From Malacoplasma penetrans HF-2 (lineage in GTDB: Bacteria > Bacillota_I > Bacilli_A > Mycoplasmatales > Mycoplasmoidaceae): a stretch of DNA of 64,000 nucleotides. Location: the NCBI RefSeq assembly GCF_000011225.1, contig NC_004432.1, positions 930,001 through 994,000 on the forward strand, given 5' to 3'. The notes under the pieces are model-generated. The model had not been told where the DNA came from and made no database searches. It saw nothing but the letters and a program-made list of their open reading frames with translations. Each line of letters opens with the position of its first letter. Position 1 is the first letter of the stretch. Shown piece after piece: positions 63,492-64,000 of the stretch. The translations under genes and the position numbers were made by a program.

Positions 63492-64000
63492 TTAGTTTTT
63501 TCAACCAAAGTCTCTATAGTTAGTACCTTGAGTACCAGTTCTTGCTATATAGTTTGGATTAACCAATGAATAAGTAATGTTATTTAGTCCAGATTCAGAT
63601 CTTGGAACATAACTGTAATCACTGTCTAAAACTGTTGTTTCATATAATGCTTGTGCAGTTCCTTCCCCTGCATATACACCAACTCATTTAGAGAAGTCTG
63701 AAGATTTTCTTTGTTTAAAAATATCATGACCAATGTATAGTTGTTGATATGAAGTTGGAGCAGTTGCTGAGTACACAAGTTTAGAGGGGTTAGTGACATA
63801 TTCAGCAAATTTAGTTTGATCAAAAACATCATTTGCAAACAATTTATTCAATAAACCTATCGCTAATAAACCGTATCTGTTTCCAGGAGACATATTAGTT
63901 TGAGTTATGCTATTTTCATCATAGCTTCCAGTAGATGTTCCATTAATAGTTAAACCCATTGCTTGTAGAGTTTTGTCATCAAAAGCAGCTGCGATTCTTG
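63492..64000 (-). CDS. C-terminal part of a surface protein (partial)
   Basis: The frame is open to the window edge; about 169 residues are seen. Segments include FDDKTLQAMGLTINGTS, MSPGNRYGLLAIGLLNKLFA, YVTNPSKLVYSATAPTSYQQ, SKWVGVYAGEGTAQALYETT and the end NPNYIARTGTQGTNYRDFGW plus KN. The composition and style are those of large mycoplasma lipoproteins, but the N-terminus that would show a signal peptide is outside the window. No family recognised. Confidence 0.7.

Noticed and set aside
1-64000. tRNA or rRNA genes
   Set aside because: No GC-richer stretch with T-loop-like GTTCRA and matching stems was noticed. I cannot run a search, so a missed tRNA is possible.

Overview
This is a mycoplasma chromosome segment. 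Base composition is very AT-rich. Almost every gene reads through in only if UGA codes for tryptophan (for example the lipoprotein ending NGLWFLVDY, and all P35-like genes). The lipoprotein paralogs starting MKIKKIKLLKALALTGAFG closely resemble the P35 family of Mycoplasma (Malacoplasma) penetrans and its relative M. iowae, so I place the window in that group with moderate confidence. Nearly all genes lie on the minus strand. The plus strand carries only the IS21 pair, a DUF4143-type ATPase and one membrane protein. Because UGA fragments the reading frames, coordinates below were obtained by joining in-frame pieces.

Layout: 0.4-2.4 kb, a double-module P35-like surface protein. 2.8-10.0 kb, three paralogs of a small lipoprotein (only the middle one intact), a decayed IS3-type transposase, and an intact IS21-family element with a 5-bp target duplication. 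10.4-17.0 kb, an L-ascorbate (ula) operon: PTE-like lactonase, ulaA-B-C-D-E-F and a hypothetical gene. Three of its genes carry single-base frameshifts and UlaD has lost a catalytic lysine. 17.3-26.3 kb, an ABC-2 transporter operon with two very large surface proteins. 26.9-36.2 kb, a membrane protein and two 1126-residue surface-protein paralogs flanking a plus-strand DUF4143-type ATPase preceded by 23-bp iterons. 36.3-45.0 kb, P35-like lipoproteins, one with an off-frame A9 tract, interrupted by a decaying array of DUF16-like coiled-coil genes. 45.3-49.8 kb, a complete sufCDSUB iron-sulfur operon. 49.9-57.4 kb, a GNAT protein, a C39-peptidase ABC exporter with a small membrane partner, and five tandem DUF16-like coiled-coil genes. 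57.7-61.3 kb, a heterodimeric ABC exporter. 61.6-64.0 kb, rpsD, a membrane protein and the 3' end of a large surface protein.

The most interesting unit is 50.7-57.7 kb. The five tandem coiled-coil genes, the C39 exporter next to them, and the related coiled-coil gene at 40 kb share one promoter-like block (ATGACATT, about 8 nt, then CAAA...ACAT...TATAAT). Each tandem gene also has a 270-330-nt 5' leader with conserved inverted repeats, and coil length varies by 21-bp (one heptad) repeat units. This looks like a small co-regulated surface or secretion system with an RNA-structured leader; its function is unknown.

No rRNA, tRNA or CRISPR array was found.
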